Source of the DNA: Maribacter sp.
Lineage (GTDB): Bacteria; Bacteroidota; Bacteroidia; Flavobacteriales; Flavobacteriaceae
Length of the DNA stretch: 9,761 nt
Direction of reading: 5' to 3'
Assembly: GCA_030730545.1 (NCBI GenBank)
Contig: JANQUX010000082.1
Coordinates: 1-9,761, forward strand
Part shown: one piece after another, positions 7,564 to 9,761 of the stretch
Position numbering within the stretch: position 1 is the stretch's first letter
Layout of the letters: each line of letters starts with the position of its first letter
The notes under the pieces: generated by a model
The model's database searches: none
The model's input: only the letters and a program-made list of their open reading frames with translations
What the model was told of the DNA's origin: nothing
Program-made: the position numbers and the translations under genes

Positions 7564-7580
7564 TCAGGATATAATCCAAA
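7564..7580. promoter_or_regulatory. Second copy of the palindrome (candidate operator 2)
   Basis: Read on the minus strand the bases are TTTGGATTATATCCTGA. They share the TTTGGA left arm and the GGAY-N3-RTCC core with operator 1, and the outer right arm is degenerate. The centres of the two sites (7553 and 7572) are 19 bp apart, a little under two helical turns, as in tandem repressor sites. The site also falls about 17 bases before a possible plus-strand -7 element, so it could affect both directions. Confidence 0.45.
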
Positions 7581-7590
7581 TAATTTAATG

Positions 7591-7598
7591 TAATTTTG
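7591..7598 (+). promoter_or_regulatory. Possible plus-strand -7 element
   Basis: TAATTTTG matches TAnnTTTG. No good TTG-type -33 element is visible upstream, where candidate operator 2 lies instead. If active, it would start a transcript near 7604 that ends at the terminator at 7776-7799. In AT-rich sequence such matches occur by chance. Confidence 0.25.
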
Positions 7599-7775
7599 AA
7601 AATATTATTAACAATGGGTAGAATTTAAAAAACGCCTTCTGAAAGAGGATGAACAATCGCTCTTAATTTGAAAGCTGTAGAAGGAAATACTGGCATTCAA
7701 AAACCTCAGTATTTACCACAAAAGTACGTAGAATTAATACTCTAAATGATGAAATCATTTTCTCAAATATGACCA

Positions 7776-7799
7776 TAGACATTTCGTCTACTTTTTTTT
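7776..7799 (+). terminator. Plus-strand hairpin and T-run, probable weak terminator
   Basis: TAGAC (7776-7780) pairs with GTCTA (7786-7790) over an ATTTC loop, then C and eight T (7792-7799). The stem is short but the T-run is long and on the plus strand only. No called gene reads into it from the left, so it implies either an unannotated plus transcript or the end of a lost gene. A second hairpin (7744-7760) lies just before it. Confidence 0.5.
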
Positions 7800-7861
7800 A
7801 TAAGGTTAATCATTAATTAATTAGGGTTATTATTTTGAGGAAGACTGCTGTACTTTATAAA

Positions 7862-7876
7862 AGATTTAGAATCTAA
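7862..7876. repeat. Overlapping short palindromes upstream of the helicase
   Basis: AGATT-TAG-AATCT (7862-7874) and TTAGA-A-TCTAA (7866-7876) overlap, about 65 bases before the helicase ATG. They could be a regulatory site for that gene; in AT-rich sequence the chance level is not negligible. Confidence 0.3.
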
Positions 7877-7941
7877 TTCGAGCTTTAACTATCAGTGATG
7901 AAGCGGTTAATATGAGGACTCTAATTTAATGCTAAAACCAC

Positions 7942-9761
7942 ATGAGTTTAAAAGAAGAACTTAACAAGCAACAGTTAAAAGCTGTCGAATTTTCGGGTAA
8001 ACATCTTCTGGTACTCGCCGGCGCGGGTACAGGAAAAACACGTACGATAATTGCTAGGGCTGCCTATTTAATTGAAAATGGTGCTAACCCGTCGAAAATT
8101 CAAATACTCACGTTTACCAAGAAAGCTGCCAATGAAATTGTTGAGCGAGTAAAAGCTAGCTTGCCAGAATCTAGCGGGCGTACGCTTAACGGCGCTACTT
8201 TTCACTCGTGGTGCAATCAGTTAATTATTAAGTACCCAAATCTGTTCGGTGCAGCCAATTTTACGGTAATCGACCCAGATGATCAATTAGGTTTAATGAA
8301 AATGGTTTCTGGTAGCCATAGCGATGTTTATGGTAAGCTTCGTATAAAACCTCAACAGATATTAGATGTCTATTCTTATGCGAGAAACACTAAAAAAAAT
8401 CTGACCGAATCTATACGTATCTTGATTTATAAGGGAAAAGAGGATAAAGATACCGAGTATGAGATAACCGCTATGAAACCTAATGTAGAAATTTTACTTA
8501 GGGCATATCAAAAGAAAAAGATGGAGCAACATTATCTAGATTATGATGATCTGTTGTTAGTGGTATCGACTCAGCTGAAATCTAACCCCGAAGCTAGAAA
8601 GTTATTATCTCAGGATCTTGATTATCTGCTGGTTGATGAAATGCAAGATACCAACCCTTTGCAGTGGGAGTTGCTTTCGCCATTCATAGATATCTGTAGT
8701 TTGTTCTGCGTTGGTGATGATGCGCAATCGATCTATTCTTTTAGAGGGGCAGATTTTAGAAATGTGCATCAATTTAAAGAACGTGTACCCAATTCTGAGG
8801 TATATAAACTTGAAAAAAATTACCGCTCTACGCAAGAGATATTAGATATTTCAAATTGGTTGCTAGACAAATCGCCCATAGATTATAAAAAACAATTACA
8901 GTCGGTACGAGGAAGCGGAGAAACACCAATATTGCTGAACGTAAGTGATGATTGGCAAGAAGCAAATTGGATAGCCGATGAAATCTTAAAAAATTATACG
9001 GATGAAGACCGTAAGTTTGCAGATCATTTAATATTATCGCGTTCTCAGTATTATACGAAAACATTACAGGCTGTTTTCATAAGAAGAAAAATACCCTATG
9101 TTACCTATGGCGGACGTAAATTTTTACAAGCTGCACATATAAAAGATTTGGTTTCATTATTGCGAATAGTCAACAACCCATACGATGAAATTGCCTGGGT
9201 AAGATTCCTGACTTTTTGGGAAGGTATCGGTGAGGTAAGAGCTTCTAGAATTATGGCCGTTATTATTGCCGATGAAGGTAAAACCGATATCCCTTCGCTA
9301 CTACAAGGCGCTATACCTGGAACAGACGGAATCAAAATTTCAGAGCTATATAATGCCGTACAAAAAGAAAAAGGTAAAGTCGGTAAAATGGTAGACATCG
9401 CCTATGAAGCCATGTCATTAGGCTTGGCTTTTAGATACCGAAAAGATTGGATAGAAAAGCGTAAGGGTGATTTTCCTGTATTAAAACTTTTGGCAAATAG
9501 CTACTCAAGCTTAGGGGAATTTATTGGTGAAGGATTGTTAGATAATGCCGAAAAAATGAATGGTGCACCAGTGCTAAGCGAATCGCAATTAGAAACCGAC
9601 GAAGAAAAAGATCACGTTATTATATCGACCATTCACTCCGCAAAAGGATTGGAAGCCGATGTTTGTATTGTTCTTAATGTATCGCCAAAGGCATTTCCCT
9701 CCGCATGGTCATTAGATGATGTAGATGCCATTGAAGAAGACCGCAGGGTGCTGTATGTCGC
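7942..9761 (+). CDS. UvrD/PcrA-type SF1A DNA helicase, 3' end outside window
   Basis: This is an ATP-driven 3'-5' DNA helicase of the UvrD/Rep/PcrA group, acting on DNA in repair or replication restart. The window holds 606 complete codons. Motifs in order: Q-motif region with LNKQQLKAV (7-15), Walker A AGAGTGKT (26-33), Ia TFTKKAANEI (57-66), II VDEMQDTN (231-238), III VGDDAQSIYSFRGAD (257-271), IV LEKNYRS (290-296), V STIHSAKGLEADV (562-574) and the beginning of VI (EEDRRVLYV, 598-606). VTYGGRKFLQAAHIKDL (387-403) begins the 2B part. Motif II has Met where Phe is usual. The ATG is fixed by an in-frame TAA nine bases upstream. It is read away from the umu operon. The remaining motif VI and the C-terminus lie beyond the window; which subfamily (UvrD, PcrA or a Bacteroidota-specific one) cannot be settled. 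Confidence 0.93.
   Translation, partial: MSLKEELNKQQLKAVEFSGKHLLVLAGAGTGKTRTIIARAAYLIENGANPSKIQILTFTKKAANEIVERVKASLPESSGRTLNGATFHSWCNQLIIKYPNLFGAANFTVIDPDDQLGLMKMVSGSHSDVYGKLRIKPQQILDVYSYARNTKKNLTESIRILIYKGKEDKDTEYEITAMKPNVEILLRAYQKKKMEQHYLDYDDLLLVVSTQLKSNPEARKLLSQDLDYLLVDEMQDTNPLQWELLSPFIDICSLFCVGDDAQSIYSFRGADFRNVHQFKERVPNSEVYKLEKNYRSTQEILDISNWLLDKSPIDYKKQLQSVRGSGETPILLNVSDDWQEANWIADEILKNYTDEDRKFADHLILSRSQYYTKTLQAVFIRRKIPYVTYGGRKFLQAAHIKDLVSLLRIVNNPYDEIAWVRFLTFWEGIGEVRASRIMAVIIADEGKTDIPSLLQGAIPGTDGIKISELYNAVQKEKGKVGKMVDIAYEAMSLGLAFRYRKDWIEKRKGDFPVLKLLANSYSSLGEFIGEGLLDNAEKMNGAPVLSESQLETDEEKDHVIISTIHSAKGLEADVCIVLNVSPKAFPSAWSLDDVDAIEEDRRVLYV

Larger units (their letters stand above)
7581..7941. 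other. Divergent intergenic region before the helicase gene
   Basis: No convincing protein gene lies in these 361 bases. They contain a possible plus-strand -7 element (7591-7598), an AAATGAT-GAA-ATCATTT hairpin (7744-7760), a hairpin with a T-run (7776-7799), and a pair of overlapping palindromes (7862-7876). A frame without ATG (7653-7745), reading TIALNLKAVEGNTGIQKPQY and ending YVELIL before TAA, looks more protein-like than expected and may be the 3' scrap of a lost gene. I see no clear promoter for the helicase. Confidence 0.45.

Noticed and set aside
8605..9398. Minus-strand frames inside the helicase gene
   Set aside because: They are antisense to conserved helicase motifs II to V and show low-complexity, non-family sequence.

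Overview
The window looks like a chromosome segment of a flavobacterium (Bacteroidota, probably family Flavobacteriaceae). The reasons are a low GC content, promoter elements of the Bacteroidota type (TAnnTTTG at -7), little sign of Shine-Dalgarno sequences, a signal peptide ending in FSQ, and a large MG2/TonB-plug family protein. Genus cannot be decided from the sequence alone.

Left part, minus strand (5045 to 1): a run of four genes read leftwards. It starts with an AGCS-family sodium:alanine symporter gene broken by one in-frame TAA. Its 3' end overlaps era by 14 bases. Then come era and der, the two ribosome-assembly GTPases, with a separate promoter just before der. Last is a secreted MG2-domain/TonB-plug type protein that runs off the left edge. 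The start of this last gene is odd: only a TTG start is in frame, while an ATG in a neighbouring frame would give a textbook signal peptide if one more A were present. The spot lies in a perfect 12-bp inverted repeat.

Middle, plus strand (5125-5349): a compact initiator tRNA-fMet unit with a strong flavobacterial promoter, a structured leader that folds on paper into a three-way junction, the tRNA, and a strong bidirectional terminator. About 260 bases of AT-rich sequence without a convincing gene follow.

Right-centre, minus strand (7553 to 5611): a three-gene translesion-synthesis operon made of a 90-aa protein of unknown function, a UmuD-like protein and a UmuC Y-family polymerase; umuD and umuC overlap by 4 bases (ATGA). 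UmuC looks intact. The UmuD homologue aligns without gaps to E. coli UmuD through residue 97 but has Glu at the position of catalytic Ser60 and Val at that of Lys97, and is 18 residues shorter near its C-terminus. It should therefore be unable to cleave itself. A perfect 17-bp palindrome is centred on the first base of the 90-aa gene's start codon, and a second, weaker copy of the same architecture lies 19 bp upstream. Together they look like a tandem operator for this operon.

Right, plus strand (7554-9761): a 388-bp divergent intergenic region holding those operators, a possible plus-strand promoter and a hairpin/T-run terminator (perhaps a small RNA), then a UvrD/PcrA-type SF1A helicase that runs off the right edge. 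The placement of the translesion operon beside a DNA-repair helicase suggests a DNA-damage neighbourhood, but shared control is inference.
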